Origin: CBDCGJ01 sp965238305
Lineage (GTDB): Bacteria; Pseudomonadota; Alphaproteobacteria; GCA-2731375
Assembly (NCBI GenBank): GCA_965238305.1
Contig: CBDEHK010000001.1
Location: 4,833,823-4,897,822 of the forward strand
Direction of reading: 5' to 3'
DNA: 64,000 bases
Positions 17,224 through 25,060 of the stretch are shown piece by piece. Every line of letters starts with the position of its first letter. The stretch's first letter is position 1. Below the pieces are notes generated by a model, which was given only the letters and a program-made list of their open reading frames with translations, had not been told where the DNA came from and searched no databases. The translations under genes were made by a program, and so were the position numbers.

Positions 17224-17742
17224 TTAAGTAAAAGCACCAACACGAAGGTCTTCGGCGACGTAAATCTCTTCTCCGTCGGCAAGCACCCGCCCGTCAGCGA
17301 TGACTAAATTTAACCGCCGGCTGATTACCCGCTTTATATCCAGTTTGTAAGTGATGAGTTTGGTTGTCGGCAAGATCATGCCGGAAAACTTGATCGTCCC
17401 GGTACTGATGGCGCGCCCTTTCCCAGGCATGCCAAACCAGCCGAGGAAAAACCCGACCAGCTGCCACATCCCGTCCAGGCCAAGACAACCCGGCATTACC
17501 GGATCCCCTTCGAAGTGACAGGCAAAATACCAATCGTCCGGTGACACATCTTTTTCCGCAACAATTTGCCCCTTGCCATGTGCGCCGCCTTTGTCGTTGA
17601 TTTCGACAATTCGATCGACCATAAGCATGGGCGGAAGCGGTAGACGCGCATTGCCTTCGCCAAACAGATGACCATGGGCGCATGCCAACAAGTCCTCGTA
17701 GGAAAAGCTGGACTTCTCCTTGATTGATTTATTGTCTGTCAC
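17224..17742 (-). CDS. fabA: 3-hydroxydecanoyl-ACP dehydratase/isomerase
   Basis: 172 residues, the same as the well-known FabA, if the GTG at 17742 is used; AAGG ends six bases upstream of it. A frame open to 17760 gives six extra residues and is less likely. KSSFSYEDLLACAHGHLFG, ACHFEGDPVMPGCLGLDGMWQLVGF (active His and Asp) and GRAISTGTIKFSG are family hallmarks. FabA introduces the cis double bond by isomerising trans-2- to cis-3-decenoyl-ACP. It heads fabA-fabB-fabI and is divergent from irr, an arrangement common in alphaproteobacteria. Confidence 0.95.
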   Translation of the reverse strand: MTDNKSIKEKSSFSYEDLLACAHGHLFGEGNARLPLPPMLMVDRIVEINDKGGAHGKGQIVAEKDVSPDDWYFACHFEGDPVMPGCLGLDGMWQLVGFFLGWFGMPGKGRAISTGTIKFSGMILPTTKLITYKLDIKRVISRRLNLVIADGRVLADGEEIYVAEDLRVGAFT

Positions 17743-17959
17743 TAGTAGCCTTACCTTCACAAAGTGTTACAAATTATTCGAACATTGATTGCAATATAGC
17801 CCTAACACCCCTTCAATTCAAAGCGACGTTGCACGGTGAGATCGAAATATGTTTGATGCAGATATTTTAGTTACACTTAGACAATCCTTTGAAATTTTCG
17901 CATTTCAGGTTATATCCAAAACATATGGTTCTGTTAAAAACGCATAAACAGGTATCGTG

Positions 17960-18382
17960 ATGAGCAACAACCGACCTTATGCAAAATCCCTCAATATGCT
18001 GCGTAGCGCAAGCTTGCGCCCGACGCGACAACGTCTGGCACTGACAAAATTATTGTTTGAAGCTGGCGATCGGCATGTGACGGCGGAAGATTTGAGAGAC
18101 GATGCCGCGGCGGCCGGCGTCCGCGTGTCTTTGGCAACGATTTACAACACGCTGCATCAATTTACCGCTGCCGGGCTGTTGCGCGAAGTGATGGTCACCA
18201 GCGATAAGTCTTATTTTGATACGAACGCCACAACCCACCACCATTTTTTTGTCGAAGAAGAACAGCGCCTGGTCGACATCGCGGAAGGTGAGATTGACAT
18301 CGCGTCTCTACCAGCAGCACCGGTCGGTATGGAAATTCAAAGCGTTGATGTTGTCATCCGATTGAAGTCCAAACAAAATTAA
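17960..18382 (+). CDS. irr: Fur-family iron response regulator Irr
   Basis: 140 residues. LRSASLRPTRQRLALTKLLFEAGDRHVTAEDL and GVRVSLATIYNTLHQFTAAGLLREV form the Fur-type winged helix; TTHHHFFVEEEQRLVDIAEGEIDI matches Irr, including the HHH run that can take part in haem or metal sensing. No N-terminal CP haem-regulatory motif is present. Irr represses or activates iron and haem genes when haem is scarce, through ICE sites. Position divergent from fabA supports the assignment. ATG 17960 is preferred over the GTG at 17957. Two ICE-like sites follow at 18.4 and 19.1 kb. Confidence 0.9.
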   Translation: MSNNRPYAKSLNMLRSASLRPTRQRLALTKLLFEAGDRHVTAEDLRDDAAAAGVRVSLATIYNTLHQFTAAGLLREVMVTSDKSYFDTNATTHHHFFVEEEQRLVDIAEGEIDIASLPAAPVGMEIQSVDVVIRLKSKQN

Positions 18383-18408
18383 AACATTTCAATAGATTAT
18401 TTTTCTTG

Positions 18409-18423
18409 TTAGAATAATTCTAA
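18409..18423. promoter_or_regulatory. ICE-like Irr operator upstream of rubrerythrin
   Basis: TTAGAATAATTCTAA is a perfect palindrome (TTAGAA-N3-TTCTAA) matching the iron-control-element pattern bound by Irr. It lies two bases upstream of a good -35 box TTGACA (18426-18431), which has TATATT at 18450-18455 as -10, in the gap between irr and rubrerythrin. Confidence 0.75.
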
Positions 18424-18425
18424 TA

Positions 18426-18455
18426 TTGACAAAGACGTTGTCGGGCTCATATATT
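18426..18455 (+). promoter_or_regulatory. Promoter of the rubrerythrin gene
   Basis: TTGACA (18426-18431) and TATATT (18450-18455) with an 18-bp spacer. The start codon is at 18547, leaving a leader of about 85 nt. The ICE-like palindrome sits just upstream. Confidence 0.6.
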
Positions 18456-18546
18456 TCAACATCACTGTTCGAATATCCGACTTTTATCAGCTGTAGTTTT
18501 GACCGTTTGTTTCTGGTTATCAAACTCTAAATCAAGGGAGACATCA

Positions 18547-18966
18547 ATGTCGTTGAAGGGCACTAAAACCGAAGATAATTTGAAAGCTGCATTTTCCGGC
18601 GAAAGCCAAGCGAACCGCCGCTATCTCTATTTCGCGCAAAAAGCCGATATTGAAGGTTACAACGATGTCGCGGCTGTTTTTCGCTCCACCGCTGAAGGTG
18701 AGACCGGCCACGCCCACGGCCATTTGGAATTTCTCGAAGAAACTGGCGACCCAGCGACCGGCGAGCCGATTGGCAACACAGATGCCAATCTGAAAGCGGC
18801 GATTGCGGGCGAAACTCACGAATATACCGACATGTATCCAGGCATGGCCCGGACTGCACGGGAGGAAGATTTCGATGAAATCGCCGATTGGTTTGAAACC
18901 CTGGCGAAGGCGGAAAAGAGCCACGCCGGGCGTTTCCAAAAAGCGCTCGACACGCTTGACGACTAA
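18547..18966 (+). CDS. Rubrerythrin, erythrin domain only
   Basis: 139 residues. KGTKTEDNLKAAFSGESQANRRYLYFAQKADIEGYNDVAAVFRSTAEGETGHAHGHLEFL holds the first ExxH-type di-iron half and AGETHEYTDMYPGMARTAREEDFDEIADWFETLAKAEKSHAGRF the second. The C-terminal rubredoxin domain of classic rubrerythrin (about 50 residues with two CxxC) is missing, so electrons must come from another protein. It reduces peroxide at a di-iron site in the cytoplasm. ATG 18547 has AAGGGAG upstream. An intrinsic terminator separates it from the Fe-S oxidoreductase gene, which has its own ICE-like site. Confidence 0.92.
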   Translation: MSLKGTKTEDNLKAAFSGESQANRRYLYFAQKADIEGYNDVAAVFRSTAEGETGHAHGHLEFLEETGDPATGEPIGNTDANLKAAIAGETHEYTDMYPGMARTAREEDFDEIADWFETLAKAEKSHAGRFQKALDTLDD

Positions 18967-19026
18967 TTGTCCATCGTTCGTGTGACCACGGCATGACAAT
19001 TCCGACTGGACATTAAAGCTGATGGT

Positions 19027-19055
19027 GGGGACCTTTGCGATAAGGTCCCCTCTTT
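19027..19055 (+). terminator. Intrinsic terminator after rubrerythrin
   Basis: GGGGACCTT pairs perfectly with AAGGTCCCC across a TGCGAT loop, followed by TCTTT. Confidence 0.8.
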
Positions 19056-19072
19056 CAGGCCTAAATACTATA

Positions 19073-19087
19073 TTAGAATCATTCTAG
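19073..19087. promoter_or_regulatory. ICE-like Irr operator upstream of the Fe-S oxidoreductase gene
   Basis: TTAGAATCATTCTAG has the same TTAGAA-N3-TTCTA(A/G) form as the site before rubrerythrin, 14 of 15 positions palindromic apart from the centre. It overlaps a TATATT (19069-19074) that could be a -10 box and ends 27 bp before the ATG, a position suited to repression. Confidence 0.72.
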
Positions 19088-19114
19088 CTTAGAAACTTTT
19101 AGCGGATTTAAGAC

Positions 19115-20467
19115 ATGAGCGAAGGCAGTTTGGATGCACCGATCCGCCACCCGATCAATTGGCAGGATCCATCTTACTACGACAAAGAAGCGCTAGACGC
19201 AGAAATGCGGCGTATTTTTGATATTTGTCACGGCTGCCGTCGCTGTTTCAATTTATGCGACAGCTTTCCGCGCCTATTCGATCTAATTGACGAATCGGAT
19301 TCAGGCGAATTGGACACGGTCAATAGCCAAGATTTTGCCCCCGTGGTCGATGCCTGCACGCTTTGTGATTTATGCTTCATGACCAAATGCCCATATGTGC
19401 CGCCGCACGAATTCAATTTGGATTTCCCGCACTTGATGTTGCGTTCCCGTGCGATCGAGAACAAGGAAGGCAAAGTCGGTTTCGTCGACAAGCAACTGGC
19501 GGAAACCGACCGCAACGGCAAGCTGGCCGGCATGGTTGAAGGCCTGGCCAATTGGGCAACCGCAGAAAGCAACTCCCTAACCCGAACCGTACTGGAGAAC
19601 GTCGCCGGCATCGACAAAGAAGCAGCCTTACCAAAATTTCACCGCAATACCTTGGCAAAACTGTCGGCAAAAGAGGAATTGGCGGTCAACAAAGCAGCCC
19701 CTGCATTTGGCCGCAAAGCGGTAATATATGCCACCTGTTTCGCCAATTTTAACAATCCGCTGATCGGTGTTGCGGCCCGTCAGGTGTTAGCCAAAAACGG
19801 TGTCGAGACAGAAGTGGTTTACCCTTCCTGCTGCGGCATGCCGCTATTGGAGCAAGGCGATCTACAGCAAGTGGCCGCCAACGCGCAGCAAGTGGCCACG
19901 GAAATGGAACCGTGGATTGACAAGGGCTATGCCATTATCGCCATGGTGCCCTCTTGCGCGCTGATGTTGAAGTTCGAATGGCCGTTAATTCTGCCGGACG
20001 ATCAAAATGTCAGAAAATTGTCCGCCGCGACTTTCGATATCAGTGAATATGTTGTCGATATCGCCAAAAACGAAGGCCTGAGTGACGGTATGCAGGGGAT
20101 CGACGGCGGTGTGACATTGCATCTTTCCTGCCATGCACGGGCCCAAAATATGGGTGCCAAAGGCGCAGAACTGCTGCGTGCCATACCAAACACAGATGTT
20201 GACATTATCGAGCGTTGTTCCGGCCATGGCGGCGCTTGGGGTATTAAGAAAGAAAATTTCGATACAGCCCTTAAAATCGGCCGGCCGGCCGCCCGGACGG
20301 CATTAAAACAAGGGCGCGGTTACATCGTATCCGAATGTCCGCTCGCCGGCGACCATCTACGTCAAGGCATGGATAAGTTGCGGAAAGATGAAACTAGGCC
20401 TGTCACTGTCGCACATCCGATAATTTTAATGGCCGAAGCCTATGGCCTTAACCCAAGCGAAAGTTAG
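19115..20467 (+). CDS. GlpC/HdrD-like Fe-S oxidoreductase
   Basis: 450 residues. Two ferredoxin-type clusters are marked by CHGCRRCFNLCDSFP and CTLCDLCFMTKCPYVPP near the N-terminus; two CCG-type half motifs follow (SCCGMPLLEQGD and RCSGHGGAWG), as in GlpC and heterodisulfide reductase subunits. It probably passes electrons between a donor and a partner enzyme. Alongside rubrerythrin (upstream) and DUF3501 (downstream, 4 bp gap) it forms a trio I recognise from other alphaproteobacteria, so it may be the reductant for the rubredoxin-less rubrerythrin; this is inference. Not true GlpC: no glpA/glpB nearby. Confidence 0.85.
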   Translation: MSEGSLDAPIRHPINWQDPSYYDKEALDAEMRRIFDICHGCRRCFNLCDSFPRLFDLIDESDSGELDTVNSQDFAPVVDACTLCDLCFMTKCPYVPPHEFNLDFPHLMLRSRAIENKEGKVGFVDKQLAETDRNGKLAGMVEGLANWATAESNSLTRTVLENVAGIDKEAALPKFHRNTLAKLSAKEELAVNKAAPAFGRKAVIYATCFANFNNPLIGVAARQVLAKNGVETEVVYPSCCGMPLLEQGDLQQVAANAQQVATEMEPWIDKGYAIIAMVPSCALMLKFEWPLILPDDQNVRKLSAATFDISEYVVDIAKNEGLSDGMQGIDGGVTLHLSCHARAQNMGAKGAELLRAIPNTDVDIIERCSGHGGAWGIKKENFDTALKIGRPAARTALKQGRGYIVSECPLAGDHLRQGMDKLRKDETRPVTVAHPIILMAEAYGLNPSES

Positions 20468-20471
20468 GCAA

Positions 20472-21068
20472 ATGAAACAAATACGAAAAATCACCGCCGC
20501 TGACATCGTCGACCGGGAAACCTATGGCCGGGAACGCCAGGAGCGCCGCCAACACCTGTCCGTTGTCAAACGATCGCGTCGCCTGCGTGTTGGTCCTGAC
20601 GCCGTCTTCCTATTTGAGAATTCGGCGACGATGTTGGCTCAGGTCCAGGAGATGCTGTGGATTGAAAACGGTGGGGACGAGCAACTGGCCGATGAGTTGG
20701 CTGCCTATAATCCGTTAATCCCGCAGGGACAGGAACTGGTCGCGACCCTCATGCTCGACTTTCCAAATCCGGCCAAAAGAGACCGCGAATTACGCCGACT
20801 TGGCGGCATCGAAAATCTGATCCATTTCAAAATTGGAGAATTTACGGTGTCCGCAATTCCTGATGTCACAGATGGGGTCGAACGCACCAAAGACGACGGT
20901 AAAACCTCCGCCATTCATTTTCTGCATTTTCCGTTCACGGCGGAACAAATTGCGGCGTTCCGCGATGAATGTAACGAAGTGGTCCTTGCTATCGGACATG
21001 AAAATTACGGCCATATGGCTATCCTGCCGATAGAGATACGAAAAAGCCTCGCCGAAGATTTCGCTTGA
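20472..21068 (+). CDS. DUF3501 family protein
   Basis: 198 residues. MKQIRKITAADIVDRETYGRERQERRQHLSVVKRSRRLRVGPDAVFLFEN is the start of DUF3501; it continues with MLWIENGGDEQLADELAAYNPLIPQGQELVATLMLDF and ends with EVVLAIGHENYGHMAIL. Function unknown. It starts 4 bp after the Fe-S oxidoreductase stop, so it is translated from the same message, and it recurs beside rubrerythrin in related bacteria, which suggests a part in peroxide detoxification or in maturing the metal centre. Confidence 0.88.
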   Translation: MKQIRKITAADIVDRETYGRERQERRQHLSVVKRSRRLRVGPDAVFLFENSATMLAQVQEMLWIENGGDEQLADELAAYNPLIPQGQELVATLMLDFPNPAKRDRELRRLGGIENLIHFKIGEFTVSAIPDVTDGVERTKDDGKTSAIHFLHFPFTAEQIAAFRDECNEVVLAIGHENYGHMAILPIEIRKSLAEDFA

Positions 21069-21079
21069 CCAAAATTCAG

Positions 21080-21619
21080 TTAATCAAAAACTTCGTTCGG
21101 CAAAGCGCCAAAAAACTGCTCACGTAGGACCCAACCGCGCAAATCATTGGCTTCCAACTGGCACCATTTACCTTTGCAGGCGAGCAGACGGGCCAGAACC
21201 CCGGCCTCTGCTTTCGCCACGATCGGTGCTGAATCCGTTGGATTGGCGCGTAAATCACGCGTTTCACCCACTACAATGGCGGTACGCCGCCCGCGAATGA
21301 GGCTTTTATGCAGCCAGCCTTCGGCCCCATCGACGTCTTTGATTTTGCGCCAATATTCGAATTCAGCGGTGACTAAAACCGGCATGCCGCGGCGTAAATA
21401 GACCCAGGAAATGGGATAACGCAAACCAGGCCCCGCCCGTAAATTGACTTTGGTCGAAGACAAGGATTCGAAACGCGGCACCGCCAGCCCACTGGGCCCA
21501 ACTTTGCTTGCCGGTTTCTTTTCATTATTCGCAGCGAAAGCGGTGTCGGGAAAATGGCCAGCCAATCCACCCAAAAACAGCAGGCTTGCGAAAATTGTCA
21601 TTAGTTTAAAAACTCTCAT
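21080..21619 (-). CDS. SH3-domain secreted protein
   Basis: 179 residues. Signal peptide (MRVFKLMTIFASLLFLGGLAGHFPDTAFA), then a bacterial SH3 domain (LSSTKVNLRAGPGLRYPISWVYLRRGMPVLVTAEFEYWRKIKDVDGAEGWLHKSLI) and a second SH3-like part near the C-terminus (LRANPTDSAPIVAKAEAGVLARLLACKGKWCQLEANDLRGWVLREQ). Such domains bind peptidoglycan or protein partners in the periplasm. It is divergent from a 2-hydroxyacid dehydrogenase gene, an association I recall from other alphaproteobacteria. Convergent with DUF3501. Confidence 0.85.
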   Translation of the reverse strand: MRVFKLMTIFASLLFLGGLAGHFPDTAFAANNEKKPASKVGPSGLAVPRFESLSSTKVNLRAGPGLRYPISWVYLRRGMPVLVTAEFEYWRKIKDVDGAEGWLHKSLIRGRRTAIVVGETRDLRANPTDSAPIVAKAEAGVLARLLACKGKWCQLEANDLRGWVLREQFFGALPNEVFD

Positions 21620-21672
21620 GTGACTCGATATGCCAATATGAAGATGCTAGGGTCAAGTCAGAAAGAAATATC

Positions 21673-21688
21673 ATGGCAAATTTGCCAT
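21673..21688. promoter_or_regulatory. 16-bp perfect palindrome in a divergent promoter region
   Basis: ATGGCAAATTTGCCAT is a perfect palindrome in the 186-bp gap between the SH3 protein and dehydrogenase genes; it could be an operator serving either. No regulator is assigned. Confidence 0.4.
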
Positions 21689-21805
21689 CGCTATTTATTG
21701 TCGGCAGTGAAATCTTCTGCTAGAGACGTGGCAATTGAAATACCGGCCCCTAGAATCCTGGAAATAGACCGGTAAACAGTAGCGAAAAGTGTGGGAGCAC
21801 CCTGA

Positions 21806-22801
21806 ATGTCACCAGCCAAACCCGTCGTTATCGTCACGCGAAAATTGCCGGACGCGATTGAAGTCCGGATGATGGAGCTGTTCGATACCCGGCTGAATGT
21901 GGATGACACACCGATGAGCCAACAGGCCTTGATCGAAGCGGTGAAAATCGCCGATGTCCTGGTCCCGACAGTGACGGACCGGATCGATGCCGAAGTCCTA
22001 CAACATGCCGGATCGCAGCTTCGCCTAATTGCCAGTTTTGGCACCGGGGTCGATCATGTCGACACCCAAACCGCACGTGCCAAGGGAATTACCGTGACCA
22101 ATACGCCGGGCGTGCTGACGGAAGATACCGCCGATATGACGATGGCGTTGATTTTGTCGGTGCCGCGGCGCCTGACCGAAGGCGAACGAGTACTACGCGA
22201 AGACAAATGGCATGGCTGGTCGCCGACCTGGATGCTGGGCCACCGAATTTGGGGCAAGCGCTTGGGAATCATCGGCATGGGCCGCATTGGCACCGCCGTT
22301 GCCCGGCGCGCGAAGGCGTTTGGCCTGTCGATCCACTATCACAACCGCAACCGTGTCGCCGGCGAAACCGAACGGGAATTGGAAGCAACCTATTGGGAAA
22401 GCCTGGATCAGATGCTGGCCCATATGGATATTATCTCAATCAACTGCCCGCATACACCAGCGACTTACCATTTGTTATCCGCCCGGCGCTTGAAACTGTT
22501 ACAACCGCATTGTTACCTGGTGAACACTGCACGTGGCGAAATGATCGACGAGACGGCACTGATTAAAGCCTTGCAGACGCGGCAAATTGCCGGTGTCGGC
22601 CTGGACGTCTTTGAACACGAACCCGCCGTCAACCCGGATATGCTGGCGCTCGAGAACGCTGTTCTGCTGCCCCATATGAGCTCCGCCACCATCGAAGGCC
22701 GCATCGATATGGGCGAAAAGGTGTTGATCAACATCAAAACCTTCAGTGACGGTCACAAACCTCCTGACCGTGTCATCGACGAAGATTTGCTCGCGAGTTA
22801 A
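21806..22801 (+). CDS. D-2-hydroxyacid dehydrogenase (glyoxylate/hydroxypyruvate reductase type)
   Basis: 331 residues. The Rossmann motif GKRLGIIGMGRIGTAVARRAKAFGLSIHYHNR binds NAD(P)H; catalytic Arg in VNTARGEMID, Glu in LDVFEHEP and His in LLPHMSSATIE are in the order of the family. The GVDHVDTQTARAKGITVTNTPGVLTEDTADMTMALIL segment is glyoxylate-reductase-like. It reduces a 2-oxoacid to the D-hydroxyacid in the cytoplasm. Divergent from the SH3 protein. Confidence 0.92.
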   Translation: MSPAKPVVIVTRKLPDAIEVRMMELFDTRLNVDDTPMSQQALIEAVKIADVLVPTVTDRIDAEVLQHAGSQLRLIASFGTGVDHVDTQTARAKGITVTNTPGVLTEDTADMTMALILSVPRRLTEGERVLREDKWHGWSPTWMLGHRIWGKRLGIIGMGRIGTAVARRAKAFGLSIHYHNRNRVAGETERELEATYWESLDQMLAHMDIISINCPHTPATYHLLSARRLKLLQPHCYLVNTARGEMIDETALIKALQTRQIAGVGLDVFEHEPAVNPDMLALENAVLLPHMSSATIEGRIDMGEKVLINIKTFSDGHKPPDRVIDEDLLAS

Positions 22802-22872
22802 TCCGGCCAAGGTTCACATTAGGTCGGCCCCCGGATAGTTCCAGGTGGAATATCCAGGGAGCCTAAGCGGCA

Positions 22873-23229
22873 CTAAGCGCGGCTGTGCAGGGAGATATGG
22901 TTGCCTTCGGTATCGGTAAACTTGCCGACAAAACCATAGGGACCGATAGAGGTTTTTTCCATGACGATCTTACCGCCACCAGCTTCCGCCCGGGCCAAAG
23001 CGGCATCGATATCCGGCGAGCTAAAATAGACGCTAATGCCATCTGCCGACGATGTCGCCGTTGTTGAAAGGGCACCAACTGGTTCTTCGCCATTCATGAA
23101 GGCCATCATTTTTCCACCAGGGCTTTCCATCTCCGCCAGATTTGCTTCCAGCACGCTGCCGTAGAACCCTGCCGCTCGATCTAGGTCACTGACCGGAATT
23201 TCAAACCATGCAATCGCTGTTTCAGTCAT
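22873..23229 (-). CDS. VOC family (glyoxalase/bleomycin resistance-like) protein
   Basis: 118 residues: AIAWFEIPVSDLDRAAGFYGSVLEA and DIDAALARAEAGGGKIVMEKTSIGPYGFVGKFTDTEGNHISLHS form the paired beta-alpha-beta units of the VOC fold. It lies just after an ECF-type sigma gene paired with a DGPF-domain gene; such sigma factors are known to sit near small VOC and DGPF proteins, so this may be in the same regulon. Ligand unknown. Confidence 0.85.
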   Translation of the reverse strand: MTETAIAWFEIPVSDLDRAAGFYGSVLEANLAEMESPGGKMMAFMNGEEPVGALSTTATSSADGISVYFSSPDIDAALARAEAGGGKIVMEKTSIGPYGFVGKFTDTEGNHISLHSRA

Positions 23230-23337
23230 TTCAAATATCCTTTTCTTGTCTGCGCCGGCTCGAAAATTCGACGCCGTTATAGTTTAAACGCCGCAAGCGA
23301 TACAAAAAGGGACAAAAACTTTACGCATATCCCTGCA

Positions 23338-24606
23338 TTAGGCGATGGAGAGGCTGTTTCGCTGATCTGCAAGAAACCGTTGCAACGGCACATTGCTGGT
23401 TTGGGCAATGGCATGCTGATAATATTGGTCCGCGGCAGCAGGGTTGTCGGCCCGGCGGTAAAAATCAGCCAGAACGGCTGAAAACAAAGGATAATGTTTT
23501 AGCTTCCGGTCGTCTTTGATGTCCTCCAATAACTCGATCGCGGCACCGGGCCCATCAATCATCATCACCGCGACGGACCGGTTCAGGGCTACAATCGGCG
23601 AAGGTGTCAGGTTGATTAGATCATCATAAAAGGTCAAGATTTGCCGCCATTCCGTCGTTTCAAACGAGGGCGAAGCAGCGTGACAGGCCGCAATCGCCGC
23701 CTCCAGATGATAACGCGAACGCCTATCAGATTTAGTCGAATGCTCCAGACAAGCAAATCCGTGAGAGATCTCCATTTGATCCCAAATGCGGCGATCTTGA
23801 TCCGCCAGCAAAATCGGCTGGCCAGTGTCGTCTATTCGAGCCGGCAAGCGGGCAATCTGAAAATGCATCAGCGCGGCCAGAGCCCAAACCCGCCCGTCGG
23901 ACCCCGCTTCATCGGTTTTTTGTAATAGTTCCAGCAATCGAATGGCTTCCCGGCAAAGATCGTGACGGACCAATTGATCGCCGGAATTGGCTGCATAACC
24001 TTCGCCGAACAGAAGATAAATAATCTGCAGGACCCGATCCAATCGGCTGCTTCTTTCGTTCGAGCCTGGCAAATCGAAGGGGATCGGTCGCTCGCGAATT
24101 TTTGCTTTCGTGCGCGTGATCAGCTTTCTAAGCGCCACGTCCGAAAGCAATAGAGCGCCGGCAATCTCTGACGGCCCGAGACCACAGATGTAGCGCAGGG
24201 TTATGGCCACAGATTGTTTGGCATTCAATCGAGGATGACAGCAGACAAATATCATGCGCAGGACGTCGTCATCCAACGGACCGAACCAGGATGGCGGTTC
24301 AACAGGATCGGGGTAAAGCGTAGTGATCACCGCGCCTTGTTTTTCCGCCGCCTGGCGCTGATGTCGTATGCCGTCCAGCAGATCATTTTTCGCCGTCGTA
24401 TAAAGCCAACCACCCGGGTTCTTCGGCATGCCTGACACACGCCAACTGGCGAGTGCTTTTTCCATCGCGCGTTGAACGGCATTTTCGATGTCATCAAGTC
24501 TGTCGGTGCCGAAACGGTGGGTTAGTACGGCGATAATCTCACGCCATTTGTTGCGATAGAACTGCTCAACGAACAGATCAATGTCGTCTGGTTCAACGCG
24601 GCCCAT
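23338..24606 (-). CDS. ECF42-like sigma factor (DUF6596 C-terminus)
   Basis: About 422 residues from the ATG at 24606; the frame is open further but upstream codons do not look coding. The N-terminus MGRVEPDDIDLFVEQFYRNKWREIIAVLTHRFGTDRLDDIENAVQRAMEKALASWRVSGMPKNPGGWLYTTAKNDLLDGIRHQ is sigma region 2, followed by a region 4 (LRYICGLGPSEIAGALLLSDVALRKLITRTKAKIRE). A long helical C-terminal extension of about 200 residues with TPR-like features is the mark of the ECF42 group. These are paired with DGPF-domain proteins, as here (11-bp gap). Confidence 0.88.
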   Translation of the reverse strand: MGRVEPDDIDLFVEQFYRNKWREIIAVLTHRFGTDRLDDIENAVQRAMEKALASWRVSGMPKNPGGWLYTTAKNDLLDGIRHQRQAAEKQGAVITTLYPDPVEPPSWFGPLDDDVLRMIFVCCHPRLNAKQSVAITLRYICGLGPSEIAGALLLSDVALRKLITRTKAKIRERPIPFDLPGSNERSSRLDRVLQIIYLLFGEGYAANSGDQLVRHDLCREAIRLLELLQKTDEAGSDGRVWALAALMHFQIARLPARIDDTGQPILLADQDRRIWDQMEISHGFACLEHSTKSDRRSRYHLEAAIAACHAASPSFETTEWRQILTFYDDLINLTPSPIVALNRSVAVMMIDGPGAAIELLEDIKDDRKLKHYPLFSAVLADFYRRADNPAAADQYYQHAIAQTSNVPLQRFLADQRNSLSIA

Positions 24607-24617
24607 ATGAGAGATGC

Positions 24618-24974
24618 TTAGACATCGGCAATCAACGCCAATTCGCGGACTTCGATGCTGCCGCCATAACTCAGAATTGGGCATCCTTTGGCGACTTCTG
24701 CAGCGGCGGCATCGTCTTCTGCCTGCACGCAATAATAGCCGGAAATAGCTTCTTTGGCCTCCGAAAAGGGGCCGTCGACACAAAGCTCATCATCCCGGTT
24801 GCGCACCGTCTGACCCAGGCTGGAGGTCAATTTTCCAGCCCCGAGCAATTGCTCCTTCGCCCGCATGACATTGTTCCAGGCGGTAAATTCTTGCAGTATT
24901 TCCTGCCGCTTTTGGTCGTCAAATTGCTGAAACTGATCACCCTCATCGCGCAGAATAAGTAAATATTTAGCCAT
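24618..24974 (-). CDS. YCII/DGPF-domain protein
   Basis: 118 residues from MAKYLLILRDEG. The VDGPFSEAKEAISGYYCVQAEDDAAAAEVAKGCP segment has the DGPF motif and the YCII-type dimeric alpha-beta fold. Members lie next to ECF42 sigma factors; their function is unclear. The ATG at 24974 is preferred over 24986. It is 11 bp before the sigma gene and presumably co-transcribed. Confidence 0.88.
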   Translation of the reverse strand: MAKYLLILRDEGDQFQQFDDQKRQEILQEFTAWNNVMRAKEQLLGAGKLTSSLGQTVRNRDDELCVDGPFSEAKEAISGYYCVQAEDDAAAAEVAKGCPILSYGGSIEVRELALIADV

Positions 24975-25060
24975 TTTATCCCTCAATCGAGTTTAGTATC
25001 TACCTACCAGTTAGATGTTTCAGTAAGATAATTTGGGACATTAATTTTGTTTATATTCGA

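Noticed and set aside
19115..20467. Naming the Fe-S protein glpC
   Set aside because: No glpA or glpB nearby, and the context is rubrerythrin/DUF3501.
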